Below are positions 45,285 through 54,101 of a stretch of 64,000 nucleotides of DNA, piece by piece (within the stretch, counting starts at the first letter, position 1; each line of letters starts with the position of its first letter). This stretch comes from Dysgonomonas sp. BGC7 (GTDB lineage: Bacteria; Bacteroidota; Bacteroidia; Bacteroidales; Dysgonomonadaceae), in NCBI RefSeq assembly GCF_001261735.1, contig NZ_CVRP01000007.1, forward strand, positions 449,711 to 513,710, written 5' to 3'. The notes beneath the pieces are model-generated. The model ran no database searches. It worked only from the letters and a program-made list of their open reading frames with translations, and was not told where the DNA came from. Both the position numbers and the translations under genes were made by a program.

Positions 45285-46496
45285 TTAATATATTTCGAAT
45301 AAGCGAGTACGTGCCAACAGGCAGGCGCCAACTACCCCGGCTTTATCTTTTAGTTTCGAAATAGCTATTGTTGAGTCTTTATTTACCAGATTTAAAGAGT
45401 ACTTGCGTATGGCCGTTTTTATGGGTTGCATAATATAATCTTCGGTCATTGATACAGTTCCTCCTATTATAACCATTTCCGGGTTGAATATATTAATCAG
45501 ACTTGCTATTTGTTCTCCCAGTTTTTGGCCTATCTCTTCCACAAGATCTATGCAGAGCACATCTTCTTTATTTATTGCTCCTATTATTTCGTCTAATGTA
45601 ACAGACTCATCTTTTTGTATTTTCTTTGATAGTAGAGATGAGGCGCCATTACGCACCTGTTCGAAAAGGCGGCGGTGCATTGCCAGACCCGATGCCTCTG
45701 TTTCCAAACAGCCCTTTTTACCACAATGGCATAGAATCTCGTTGTCATATATTTTCATATGCCCAAATTCGCCGGCAAAACCGGATTTTCCGGTATAGAC
45801 CTTCCCATCTATTATAATTCCTATAGCTAAGCCCCAACTTACATTTACAAATATGATATTTTTTTCACTATTTACACAGCCCGATAGATATTCTCCATAG
45901 GTCATGGCACGGGTATCATTGTCTATAGTTACTTTATATCCATTCAGTTTTTCACTTAATATTTCGGCTAAAGGTCTTTCTTCGAAATAGAATAGACTAT
46001 AACTATAGCCCGATTCGGGATTTACACGCCCCGATATATTTACATTTACATTTAATATCTTATTCTTGTCTACAGTTTGCTTATCTATAAAGCTTAGAAT
46101 CAGCTCACATAGTTTGTTCATTGCTTCAGGAGTATTCTGCATCTGATATGGTAGACTCATTTTGAGGTCTACCATATCTCCCTTGAAGTTTATGAGCCCT
46201 ATGTTTATAGCAGATTGCTTTACATCTACACCTATGAAGTAGCCCGATTCAGGATTCAGACCGTAAAGATTAGGGTAGCGTCCTCCTGTGGTCTCCAGTT
46301 TTCCATAATCGTTAATATAACCATCTTCACACATCTCAGCAATGAATTTAGTGACAGTTGGAACGCTTAGGTCTAACTCTTTCGACAATTCAGTGATGGT
46401 AGAACTGCCATTCTGGATATAGTAATTAATAATATTTTTCTTTATTAAAGCACTTTTTGTACCTTTTTCTATCTCTTGGAGTAGCTGTATATTCAT
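45285..46496 (-). CDS. ROK-family transcriptional regulator
   Basis: 403 residues. An N-terminal winged helix-turn-helix (about 17-65, 'STITELSKELDLSVPTVTKF') precedes a ROK sugar-kinase-like domain with the zinc site His246, Cys256, Cys258 and Cys263 (GHMKI...CHCGKKGC). The kinase phosphate loop is degenerate ('IGVDVKQSAINIG' lacks the usual DxGGT), so it is probably a sugar-sensing repressor (NagC/Mlc/XylR type) and not an enzyme. It is divergent from the DUF4434-to-GDPD locus and is the only regulator near it, so it likely controls that locus. Confidence 0.9.
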   Translation of the reverse strand: MNIQLLQEIEKGTKSALIKKNIINYYIQNGSSTITELSKELDLSVPTVTKFIAEMCEDGYINDYGKLETTGGRYPNLYGLNPESGYFIGVDVKQSAINIGLINFKGDMVDLKMSLPYQMQNTPEAMNKLCELILSFIDKQTVDKNKILNVNVNISGRVNPESGYSYSLFYFEERPLAEILSEKLNGYKVTIDNDTRAMTYGEYLSGCVNSEKNIIFVNVSWGLAIGIIIDGKVYTGKSGFAGEFGHMKIYDNEILCHCGKKGCLETEASGLAMHRRLFEQVRNGASSLLSKKIQKDESVTLDEIIGAINKEDVLCIDLVEEIGQKLGEQIASLINIFNPEMVIIGGTVSMTEDYIMQPIKTAIRKYSLNLVNKDSTIAISKLKDKAGVVGACLLARTRLFEIY

Positions 46497-46544
46497 GTTT
46501 TTTTTATTTAATGCTACTTTTTAAAATTTATTCAAAAAGTAATA

Positions 46545-46552
46545 CAAATGTA
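46545..46552 (-). promoter_or_regulatory. -7 promoter element for the ROK gene
   Basis: On the minus strand this reads TACATTTG (TAnnTTTG), about 49 nt before the ROK start codon. No -33 TTTG at a standard distance. Confidence 0.45.
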
Positions 46553-46909
46553 AGTAAAAATATTATTAAATAGAGCGTTTTTTTTTATTAGTTGTTTTGT
46601 CTTGTCGTAAATGTTTGATGAGTAATGCTATTTGTATGATTTTGGTTTGTCTACTTGTCAAAGTATTTATAGCTTAAAGCTAATGAATAATGTTTGCTAA
46701 ATAATATTATTTATCAACTATTATTCTGTTTTATAGTGTTTTATGACTGTGTTTTAGTTTCGAGATAGAATGATGCTTGCATTTATCTTTTATATTTTTC
46801 TTTGTTTATTTAATAATCATATGTTTCTGTATTAATTTATTACATATAACTCATATTGTAACTTTAATGTTAAATATCGGCTTATATAATTAAATATTTT
46901 ATTAAATGC

Positions 46910-46940
46910 TTTGTTATTAAAAAATATATTTTCATATTTG
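46910..46940 (+). promoter_or_regulatory. Promoter of the DUF4434-to-GDPD locus
   Basis: TTTG, a 19-nt spacer and CATATTTG, differing from TAnnTTTG by one base. It is the best promoter match in the divergent region on this strand. Confidence 0.55.
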
Positions 46941-47132
46941 CCGTTGAAAAGAAATAACCATAACTCCTATATTAAATCTGATACCTTAAGTGAAGAGGTA
47001 CATGTATAAATAAGTTGGCTGATTACCATTGTAGGTATAAAAATTTATGTGAAGCCTTATTGCGATATATGTTCTCGGAAAGGAAAAATATCTAAGATAC
47101 ATTGTAAATGTAACTAATAACTAAAATACTAT

Positions 47133-48236
47133 ATGGAAACCAATAATCGTAGAAATTTCTTAAAGAAGGCCGCTATTGCCGGAGCTTCAGTCGTAGCAAT
47201 GCCCACGGTTGCTGCATATGGTGGGGGGGCACCGGGGGGCAGGCACGACTTGGTGATTGATGAATCTGTCAATAGTAATTTAATAGTGCCTAAAGGGACA
47301 GGGCTTCATATTTCGGCGACCTTTCTTGACGAAATATCACATGATATACCACATCAGAATTGGGGCGAAAAAGAATGGGACTTGGATTTTCGCTATATGA
47401 AGAATATTGGAATTGATACAGTTATAATGATCCGTTCCGGATATCGCAAATTTATTACCTACCCTTCAGAATATCTCCTAAAGAAAGGTTGTTATATGCC
47501 TTCTGTCGATTTGGTAGATATGTATCTTCGATTGGCTACAAAATATAATATGAAATTTTATTTTGGGCTTTACGACTCAGGGGAGTATTGGGATACAGGT
47601 GACTTGTCGCATGAAATAGAGTATAATAAATATGTGATAGATGAAGTCTGGAAAAAATATGGTGAAAAATATAAAAGTTTTGGAGGCTGGTATGTCAGTG
47701 GAGAAATAAGCCGTAAGACAAAGGGGGCTATAAATGCTTTTTATTCCATGGGAAAGCAGTGTAAAGATGTTTCTAATGGGTTACCTACATTTATATCTCC
47801 ATGGATAGATGGGAAGAAAGCGGTTATGGCTGCATCCGGGCAGTTGACAAAATCTGAATCGGTTTCGATACAGGAGCATGAAAAAGAATGGGGTGAGATA
47901 TTTGACGGAATAAAAGGTGTTGTTGATGCATGTGCTTTTCAGGACGGGCAAATTGACTATGACGAATTAGATGCATTCTTCGAAGTGAATAAAAAACTTG
48001 CCGATAAGTATGGGCTTCAATGCTGGACAAATGCAGAAACCTTTGATCGGGATATGCCTATCAAATTTTTCCCTATCAAATTCGATAAACTACGAATGAA
48101 GCTAGAGGCTGCTAAAAGAGCGGGTTATGATAAAGCGATAACATTTGAGTTTTCTCATTTTATGAGCCCTCAATCTGCATACTTGCAAGCAGGGCACTTG
48201 TATGACCGGTATAAAGAATATTTTCAAATAAAATAA
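47133..48236 (+). CDS. Tat-exported DUF4434 protein, putative TIM-barrel hydrolase
   Basis: 367 residues. The N-terminus NNRRNFLKKAAIAGASVVAM is a twin-arginine signal (RRNFLK) followed by a Gly-rich stretch. The mature part resembles DUF4434: 'GTGLHISATFLDEISHDIPH', 'IGIDTVIMIRSGYR', 'KFYFGLYDSGEYWD'. It has beta/alpha-barrel character with two glutamates in typical glycosidase positions, Glu191 (GGWYVSGEIS) and Glu302 (WTNAETFD). Hydrolase activity is an inference; no function is established that I know of. Codons 31-36 are written with G7 and G6 runs, a possible slippage site. It is the first gene of the ROK-linked locus. Confidence 0.75.
   Translation: METNNRRNFLKKAAIAGASVVAMPTVAAYGGGAPGGRHDLVIDESVNSNLIVPKGTGLHISATFLDEISHDIPHQNWGEKEWDLDFRYMKNIGIDTVIMIRSGYRKFITYPSEYLLKKGCYMPSVDLVDMYLRLATKYNMKFYFGLYDSGEYWDTGDLSHEIEYNKYVIDEVWKKYGEKYKSFGGWYVSGEISRKTKGAINAFYSMGKQCKDVSNGLPTFISPWIDGKKAVMAASGQLTKSESVSIQEHEKEWGEIFDGIKGVVDACAFQDGQIDYDELDAFFEVNKKLADKYGLQCWTNAETFDRDMPIKFFPIKFDKLRMKLEAAKRAGYDKAITFEFSHFMSPQSAYLQAGHLYDRYKEYFQIK
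47223..47239 (+). repeat. G7 and G6 homopolymer tracts in the signal region
   Basis: Two G runs (47223-47229 and 47234-47239) separated by CACC lie in codons 31-36 of the DUF4434 gene, encoding Gly-Gly-Gly-Ala-Pro-Gly-Gly. They stand out in AT-rich DNA and could allow slipped-strand frameshifts. Confidence 0.6.
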
Positions 48237-48247
48237 CCTTTCAATTA

Positions 48248-49648
48248 ATGAATTCAGGTGTAAATATAAGCTATATAAGCTTTTTGTCTGTTGTAGCAGC
48301 TCTCGGAGGCTTTCTTTTCGGATACGATACAGCGGTTATATCGGGAACGATAGCGCAGGTTTCTGCCCAGTTTTCGCTCGATGCTTTATCGCAGGGATGG
48401 TATGTTGGTTGTGCACTTGTCGGTTCTATTCTAGGAGTGATGTGTGCCGGCATTTTGAGTGACAAGTTCGGCCGTAAAAAAACTCTTCTGGTAGCAGCAA
48501 TTCTATTTTCTGTTTCTGCACTGGGTTGTGCTTTGGCTTCCGATTTCGATCATCTGGTTGTAGCCCGAATTATAGGAGGAGTTGGTATAGGAGTAGTATC
48601 TATTATTTCTCCACTTTATATTTCGGAAATATCAGTCGCCGAATATAGAGGGCGTCTTGTTTCTCTCTATCAGTTAGCTGTTACAGTTGGCTTTTTGGGA
48701 GCATATCTTGTTAATTATGCGTTGTTGAGTTATTCTGCAAATGGAGCAGAGCAACTGACTACTCCTGTATTGTATCATATTTTTCATAACGAAGTCTGGC
48801 GTAGTATGTTGGGTATGGCAGTAATACCTGCGTTAATATTCTTTATTGTCATATTTTTTATACCTGAAAGCCCTAGATGGCTGATCCTGAAAAAACGGGA
48901 TGCAAAGGCTGAAACTATATTGAGTCATATATATGGATCTGTAGAATCTGCTATCTATGAGATGAATGAAACTAAAAATACAATAGGAGGTGAGACCAAA
49001 TCTAATTGGCGTATCCTGTTGAAGCCGGGCATAAAGAAAGCCGTTGCCATAGGAGTGGCTATTGCTATGCTTGGGCAGTTTATGGGGGTCAATGCAGTCC
49101 TTTATTATGGACCTTCTATTTTCGAGAGTAGCGGCTTGTCAGGCGATGATTCTCTTTTTTATCAGGTAATTGTAGGCCTCGTAAACATGCTGACTACTGT
49201 TTTGGCTATCTTTATTATAGACAAAATCGGGCGAAAGAAGCTTGTATATTATGGTGTTTCGGGTATGATTGTTTCACTTCTTCTTATTGCGTTCTATTTT
49301 GTAAAAGGAACAGATCTGGGGATTCCTAACGTGCTGTTGTTAATTTTCTTTTTAGCCTATATCTTCTTCTGTGCTGTATCTATCTGTGCTGTAATCTGGG
49401 TTCTGCTATCAGAAATGTATCCGATCAAAGTACGAGGCTTGGCCATGTCTATAGCCGGATTCTCCCTTTGGATAGGAACATATCTCATAGGCCAGCTTAC
49501 ACCTTGGTTGTTGCAGAATCTGAAACCTGAAGGAACCTTCATTCTATTTGCCGTTATGTGTGTGCCATATATGCTTATAGTCTGGAAATTGGTGCCTGAG
49601 ACTACAGGTAAATCCTTGGAGGAAATAGAAAAATACTGGGAAACATAA
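48248..49648 (+). CDS. MFS sugar porter
   Basis: 466 residues with 12 predicted membrane helices and the sugar-porter signatures: 'GGFLFGYDTAVISGTI' in helix 1, 'DKFGRKKTLL' in the 2-3 loop, 'PESPRWL' after helix 6 and 'PETTGKSLEEIE' after helix 12. It is a proton symporter of the XylE/GalP type in the inner membrane that takes up a monosaccharide. Within this locus it should import the sugar released in the periplasm. It lies 11 nt after the DUF4434 gene. Confidence 0.93.
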   Translation: MNSGVNISYISFLSVVAALGGFLFGYDTAVISGTIAQVSAQFSLDALSQGWYVGCALVGSILGVMCAGILSDKFGRKKTLLVAAILFSVSALGCALASDFDHLVVARIIGGVGIGVVSIISPLYISEISVAEYRGRLVSLYQLAVTVGFLGAYLVNYALLSYSANGAEQLTTPVLYHIFHNEVWRSMLGMAVIPALIFFIVIFFIPESPRWLILKKRDAKAETILSHIYGSVESAIYEMNETKNTIGGETKSNWRILLKPGIKKAVAIGVAIAMLGQFMGVNAVLYYGPSIFESSGLSGDDSLFYQVIVGLVNMLTTVLAIFIIDKIGRKKLVYYGVSGMIVSLLLIAFYFVKGTDLGIPNVLLLIFFLAYIFFCAVSICAVIWVLLSEMYPIKVRGLAMSIAGFSLWIGTYLIGQLTPWLLQNLKPEGTFILFAVMCVPYMLIVWKLVPETTGKSLEEIEKYWET

Positions 49649-49681
49649 ATCTGAAAAATACATTATAAAAAATACAATCTT

Positions 49682-50863
49682 ATGGATTTAAAAAAATTAG
49701 AGAAGCAGTACAAATCGGAGCTGCTAGACAATGTTTTGCCCTTTTGGCTCGCAAATTCTCAGGATAAAGAATTTGGAGGATACTTTTCTTGCCTCGATAG
49801 AGACGGCTCTGTATTCGATACGGACAAATTCATCTGGTTGCAAGGGCGCGAAGTTTGGATGTTTTCCTCGATGTATAACAATGTGGAGAAACGGCAGGAG
49901 TGGTTGGATTGTGCTATACAAGGAGGCGAATTTCTGAAAAAATACGGACACGATGGTAATTACAATTGGTATTTTTCTCTCGATAGTAAGGGTAGCCCGC
50001 TTGTAGAACCATATAATATATTTTCATACACCTTTGCCACAATGGCATTCGGGCAACTGAACAAAGCTACCGGAAATGAAGAATATGCAGAAATAGCCCG
50101 TAAAACGTTCAATATTATCCTATCGAAATTAGATAATCCAAAAGGTAAATGGAATAAAATGTACCCAGGTACCCGGGATCTGAAAAATTTTGCATTACCT
50201 ATGATCTTATGCAATCTCGGACTCGAAGTAGAGCATCTGATATCGGAAGATTGTTTGGCTAAGTTAATGGATACATGTATCCATGAAGTTATGGATGTGT
50301 TTTGTCGTCCTGAACTTGATGGACTTATTGTTGAAAATGTAACGACAGACGGACAACTATCCGATACCTTCGATGGCCGCTTAATGAATCCCGGACATGC
50401 TATTGAGGCTATGTGGTTTATAATGGATCTGGGAAAACGTCTCAAAAGACCGCATTTGATAGAAAAGGCTGTTAAAAACACATTGAAAATGCTTGATTAT
50501 GGCTGGGATAAGGAATATGGTGGCATTTTTTATTATATGGATCGCTTAGGACGTCCGCCTCAACAGTTAGAATGGGATCAGAAGCTGTGGTGGGTACACA
50601 TCGAAACGCTTATATCTCTACTTAAAGGCTATAGTCTTACTGGATCGAAAGAGTGTTTAGAGTGGTTTGAAAAGGTTCATGAATATACCTGGACACATTT
50701 TAAAGATCATGAATATCCTGAATGGTACGGGTATCTTAATCGCCGGGGAGAAGTATTACTCTCTCTTAAAGGAGGAAAATGGAAAGGATGTTTTCATGTT
50801 CCACGCGGACTATATCAGTGTTGGAAGGTTTTGGAAGAAATAAACGGAAAAACAGGAATATAA
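49682..50863 (+). CDS. AGE-family sugar 2-epimerase
   Basis: 393 residues, (alpha/alpha)6 barrel. Conserved blocks are 'DREYGGYF'-like 'DKEFGGYFSCLDRDG', 'WLQGREVWMFSSMY', 'RLMNPGHAIEAMWFIM' and 'WWVHIETLISLLKGY', with the catalytic histidines of N-acylglucosamine 2-epimerases. The family interconverts GlcNAc/ManNAc, glucose/mannose or cellobiose-type sugars at C2; sequence by eye does not decide among them. No signal peptide, so it acts in the cytosol on the sugar imported by the adjacent porter. The next gene starts 2 nt after the stop. Confidence 0.9.
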   Translation: MDLKKLEKQYKSELLDNVLPFWLANSQDKEFGGYFSCLDRDGSVFDTDKFIWLQGREVWMFSSMYNNVEKRQEWLDCAIQGGEFLKKYGHDGNYNWYFSLDSKGSPLVEPYNIFSYTFATMAFGQLNKATGNEEYAEIARKTFNIILSKLDNPKGKWNKMYPGTRDLKNFALPMILCNLGLEVEHLISEDCLAKLMDTCIHEVMDVFCRPELDGLIVENVTTDGQLSDTFDGRLMNPGHAIEAMWFIMDLGKRLKRPHLIEKAVKNTLKMLDYGWDKEYGGIFYYMDRLGRPPQQLEWDQKLWWVHIETLISLLKGYSLTGSKECLEWFEKVHEYTWTHFKDHEYPEWYGYLNRRGEVLLSLKGGKWKGCFHVPRGLYQCWKVLEEINGKTGI

Positions 50864-50865
50864 TC

Positions 50866-52773
50866 ATGAAAAAATCAATGCTAATTGTCCTATTCATGAT
50901 TGCTGTCTCATCAGTATTTCCTCTCTCAGGTTGTTCTATCTCAAAGAATTGGGATGCTGAGGTCGACCTATTGGTTGTGGGAGGTGGAACCAGTGGGGTT
51001 GCTGCTGGAATACAGGCATCCAGAATGGGGATTGAAACATTGATTGTAGAAGAATCGACTTGGCTTGGGGGGATGTTAACTTCAGCCGGAGTTAGCGCTA
51101 TCGACGGTAATCATAAATTACCCGGAGGTTTGTGGGGCGAATTTAGGGATTCTCTTGTCAGTTATTACGGGCATACAGATTCTCTAAGGACAGGATGGGT
51201 TAGCAGTGTTCTTTTCGAACCATCAGTCGGAAATCTGATCTTTAAGAAAATGTGTTCTCAGCAGGATAAACTTAAAGTCTGGTATAAGACTACTATTATT
51301 GCTGCTAGTAGAATCAATGATAAGTGGGAGATTACCCTCGATACAGATGGCAGTACTAAAACGGTAAAGGCGTCTGTTCTTGTCGATGCGACAGAGTTGG
51401 GTGATGTTGCTAAAATGTGCGGAGTGAGATATGATATTGGTATGGATAGCAAAAATGAAACTTATGAAAGTATTGCTCCTCTATTGTCGAATGACATTGT
51501 ACAAGATCTCACATATGTGGCAATATTGAAAGATTATGGACATGATGTACTTATTCCTCGTCCCGAAGCTTATGATTCTACTCTTTTTGCATGTGCATGT
51601 ATAAATGATCTTTGTATTTCTCCGAAAGAGCCTGACCGAATGTGGACAAAAGATAAAATGATTACATACGGAAAATTGCCTAATAACAAGTATATGATTA
51701 ATTGGCCTATCGAAGGTAACGACTATTATCTAAATATTTTGGAATTATCGTCTTCTGAGAGAAAAGATGCTTTAGACAAGGCCAAAAACCATACAATGAA
51801 TTTTGTATATTATTTACAGAAAGACTTAGGCTTTACTACTCTTGGATTAGCTGATGACGAATTTCCAACAGAAAATAGGTTGCCTATTATTCCATATCAC
51901 AGAGAGTCGCGGAGGATACATGGAAAAACACGTTTCACATTAGATTACATAACAGCGCCTTATAGCCAGCAATATAAATTATACAGGACAAACATTGCCG
52001 TAGGCGATTATCCGGTAGATCATCATCATGGACGCTATCATGGCGATGAGTCGCTACCCAATCTTTATTTCTATCCGGTTCCCTCATACGGAATTCCTTT
52101 AGGGGCATTAATACCAGAAGATGTAGAAGGATTGATTGTAGCTGAAAAGTCCATTTCTGTATCTAATTTAGTTAATGGAACAACGCGCCTGCAACCTGTA
52201 GTTCTCCAGATTGGCCAGGCTGCGGGAGTATTAGCGGCCATAGCAATAGAAAATAAATGTAAAGTTGAAGCTGTTTCTGTTCGGGAGGTACAAAAAAAAC
52301 TTCTTTCTGCCAATGGATATTTGCAACCATATCTTGACGTAGAAAAGGATGATAAACGTTTTCCGGTATATCAACGAATAGGCTCTACAGGTATTCTTCG
52401 AGGTGAAGGGCGTAATATTGGATGGGAAAACCAAACCTGGCTACGAGCAGATTCTTTATTACTCCTATCGGAACTGGATGAACTCATGGAGTTTTATCCA
52501 GCAATTCGAAACAAATTACAGATCGATGGTAAAAATGTTTTTCTGAAAGATGTATTGGAGATACTTCATATTATTCAGGATGGTAAGCAGGCTGTTTCTT
52601 ATGCAAATGTAGAATCAGAAGCAAGAAATTTATATACAGAGTATTCTTTAGGGACGTTCGATCTTGATTCGCTGCTAACAAGAGGTGCATTCGCTGTATT
52701 GGTAGATGGTATATTAAGACCATTCGATGAAGATGTAGATATATATGGAAATCAAATGTGTAATAAAAATTGA
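50866..52773 (+). CDS. FAD-dependent oxidoreductase lipoprotein
   Basis: 635 residues. Lipoprotein signal with lipobox LSGC (Cys23). The FAD-binding Rossmann motif 'DLLVVGGGTSGVAAGIQASR' starts at residue 34 and the 'ESTWLGGMLTSAGVSAIDG' block follows, both characteristic of the FAD_oxidored (PF12831) group. 'SVSNLVNGTTRLQPVVLQIG' and 'GQAAGVLAAIA' form the C-terminal FAD contact. Members are common in polysaccharide loci, but few have known substrates. It probably oxidises a sugar or modifies a glycan in the periplasm. A start further upstream would run into the epimerase gene and lacks a signal. Confidence 0.85.
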   Translation: MKKSMLIVLFMIAVSSVFPLSGCSISKNWDAEVDLLVVGGGTSGVAAGIQASRMGIETLIVEESTWLGGMLTSAGVSAIDGNHKLPGGLWGEFRDSLVSYYGHTDSLRTGWVSSVLFEPSVGNLIFKKMCSQQDKLKVWYKTTIIAASRINDKWEITLDTDGSTKTVKASVLVDATELGDVAKMCGVRYDIGMDSKNETYESIAPLLSNDIVQDLTYVAILKDYGHDVLIPRPEAYDSTLFACACINDLCISPKEPDRMWTKDKMITYGKLPNNKYMINWPIEGNDYYLNILELSSSERKDALDKAKNHTMNFVYYLQKDLGFTTLGLADDEFPTENRLPIIPYHRESRRIHGKTRFTLDYITAPYSQQYKLYRTNIAVGDYPVDHHHGRYHGDESLPNLYFYPVPSYGIPLGALIPEDVEGLIVAEKSISVSNLVNGTTRLQPVVLQIGQAAGVLAAIAIENKCKVEAVSVREVQKKLLSANGYLQPYLDVEKDDKRFPVYQRIGSTGILRGEGRNIGWENQTWLRADSLLLLSELDELMEFYPAIRNKLQIDGKNVFLKDVLEILHIIQDGKQAVSYANVESEARNLYTEYSLGTFDLDSLLTRGAFAVLVDGILRPFDEDVDIYGNQMCNKN

Positions 52774-52782
52774 TGTTTAATA

Positions 52783-53868
52783 ATGAAAAATATAGTGTAC
52801 ATACTATTAATAGCCTTATTATATTTTCCGGAAGTAAATTCTCAGATAGTATATCATAATGCAGACGAATTTCCTCTTTATGGAAAAGCAACAGTTCATA
52901 CCGAATCCCGTTATGAGCGTTTGCCCGATTCTCTGAAAGATACATTGCGTAAACCTTTATGGAATCTAGGGAAAAATACTGCCGGACTGGCTGTGAGATT
53001 TCGGTCAAATTCGACTACAATTGCTGCAAAGTGGAACGTATTGTTCAACAATGTAATGGATCATATGACTTTTGTCAATACGAAAGGACTAGATCTTTAC
53101 AGCCTAAAGGATGGAGCATGGAGGTTTGTCAATGTAGCCCGCCCTTTCGGGCATGAAAATAGTGCTGTCATTATTGCTAATATGGAACCAATAGATAGGG
53201 AATATCTTCTTTATCTACCTCTTTATGACGGGATTACTTCCTTGTCTATCGGTGTCGATTCAATAAGCTACTTGTCTCAGCCGCTTATAGACTATCCTGT
53301 TAGAGAAAAACCCTTAGTTTTTTATGGGACAAGCATACTACAAGGAGGCTGTGCATCTCGTCCCGGTATGGCTCATACCAATATTATATCCCGTCGTTTG
53401 AATCGTGAAATAATCAATCTTGGATTTAGCGGGAATGCTTTTCTCGATCTGGAAATTGCTCATATAATGGCTGAAGTAGATGCCGGAGCATTTATTCTCG
53501 ATTTTGTGCCAAATGCTTCTGTGCAGCAAATGGACGAGAAAGGAGTAGATTTCTATAGAATTATACGAGAAAAACATTCTTCGACGCCTATTCTGTTTAT
53601 TGAAGATCCGGTCTTTACACATATGATATTCGATCGGAAAGTGGCAAAAGAAGTGGAAGCAAAAAATAAAGCTCTTCATGCTCTATTCGATAAGCTAAAA
53701 GGTCAGGGAGAAAACAATATTCATCTGGTGCCTTCTGCCAATATGATAGGACATGATGGTGAAGCCACTATTGATGCTATACATTTTACCGATCTCGGTT
53801 TTGTCAGATATGCCGATATGCTTTGTCCTATTATTCAGAATTTAATAAAATATTCAGATAGTAAATAG
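52783..53868 (+). CDS. SGNH-family hydrolase (putative carbohydrate esterase)
   Basis: 361 residues with a Sec signal peptide (MKNIVYILLIALLYFPEVNS). An N-terminal SGNH_hydro_N beta domain (about 22-175, with the 'GLDLYSLKDGAWRFV' signature) precedes the SGNH domain. Block I is 'FYGTSILQGGCASRPG' (Ser nucleophile), block II 'INLGFSGNAFLD', block III 'DFVPNAS', block V 'DAIHFTDLGF' (Asp/His). In polysaccharide loci this group typically removes acetyl or other ester groups. It lies 9 nt after the oxidoreductase, in the same transcript. Confidence 0.88.
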   Translation: MKNIVYILLIALLYFPEVNSQIVYHNADEFPLYGKATVHTESRYERLPDSLKDTLRKPLWNLGKNTAGLAVRFRSNSTTIAAKWNVLFNNVMDHMTFVNTKGLDLYSLKDGAWRFVNVARPFGHENSAVIIANMEPIDREYLLYLPLYDGITSLSIGVDSISYLSQPLIDYPVREKPLVFYGTSILQGGCASRPGMAHTNIISRRLNREIINLGFSGNAFLDLEIAHIMAEVDAGAFILDFVPNASVQQMDEKGVDFYRIIREKHSSTPILFIEDPVFTHMIFDRKVAKEVEAKNKALHALFDKLKGQGENNIHLVPSANMIGHDGEATIDAIHFTDLGFVRYADMLCPIIQNLIKYSDSK

Positions 53869-54101
53869 CTTGTTCTTATTAATCTTTTGCAAAGACCCCA
53901 AAAAGTAATACTGTTCTTTCGTTAATTCAGGTTTTGCTTTTGACAACTTATTGGTAAATAAAATACTGTAATATAAACGTAATAGATTATTGCCTATGAA
54001 AAACTTAAATTGAGCTTACCTTTTTCTTCTATTCAGGTCGAACGATTTGTTCGGGATGAAAATTTATTAAATCAGTTAATCTAAAAATAATTACTAAACT
54101 A

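Larger units (their letters stand above)
46497..47132. other. 636-bp divergent regulatory region
   Basis: No credible gene; about 80% A+T. It holds promoters toward both sides, a perfect palindrome TAGCTT-A-AAGCTA (46670-46682) and an AT-only palindrome AAATAATATTATTT (46699-46712). Between the plus-strand promoter and the DUF4434 start lies a leader of about 185 nt. The first palindrome is a plausible ROK operator. Confidence 0.55.

Noticed and set aside
53869-54101. Separate standard promoter before the second SusC
   Set aside because: No TAnnTTTG element is present in the 233-bp spacer; only a short inverted repeat is seen, so readthrough from upstream or a non-standard promoter is assumed.
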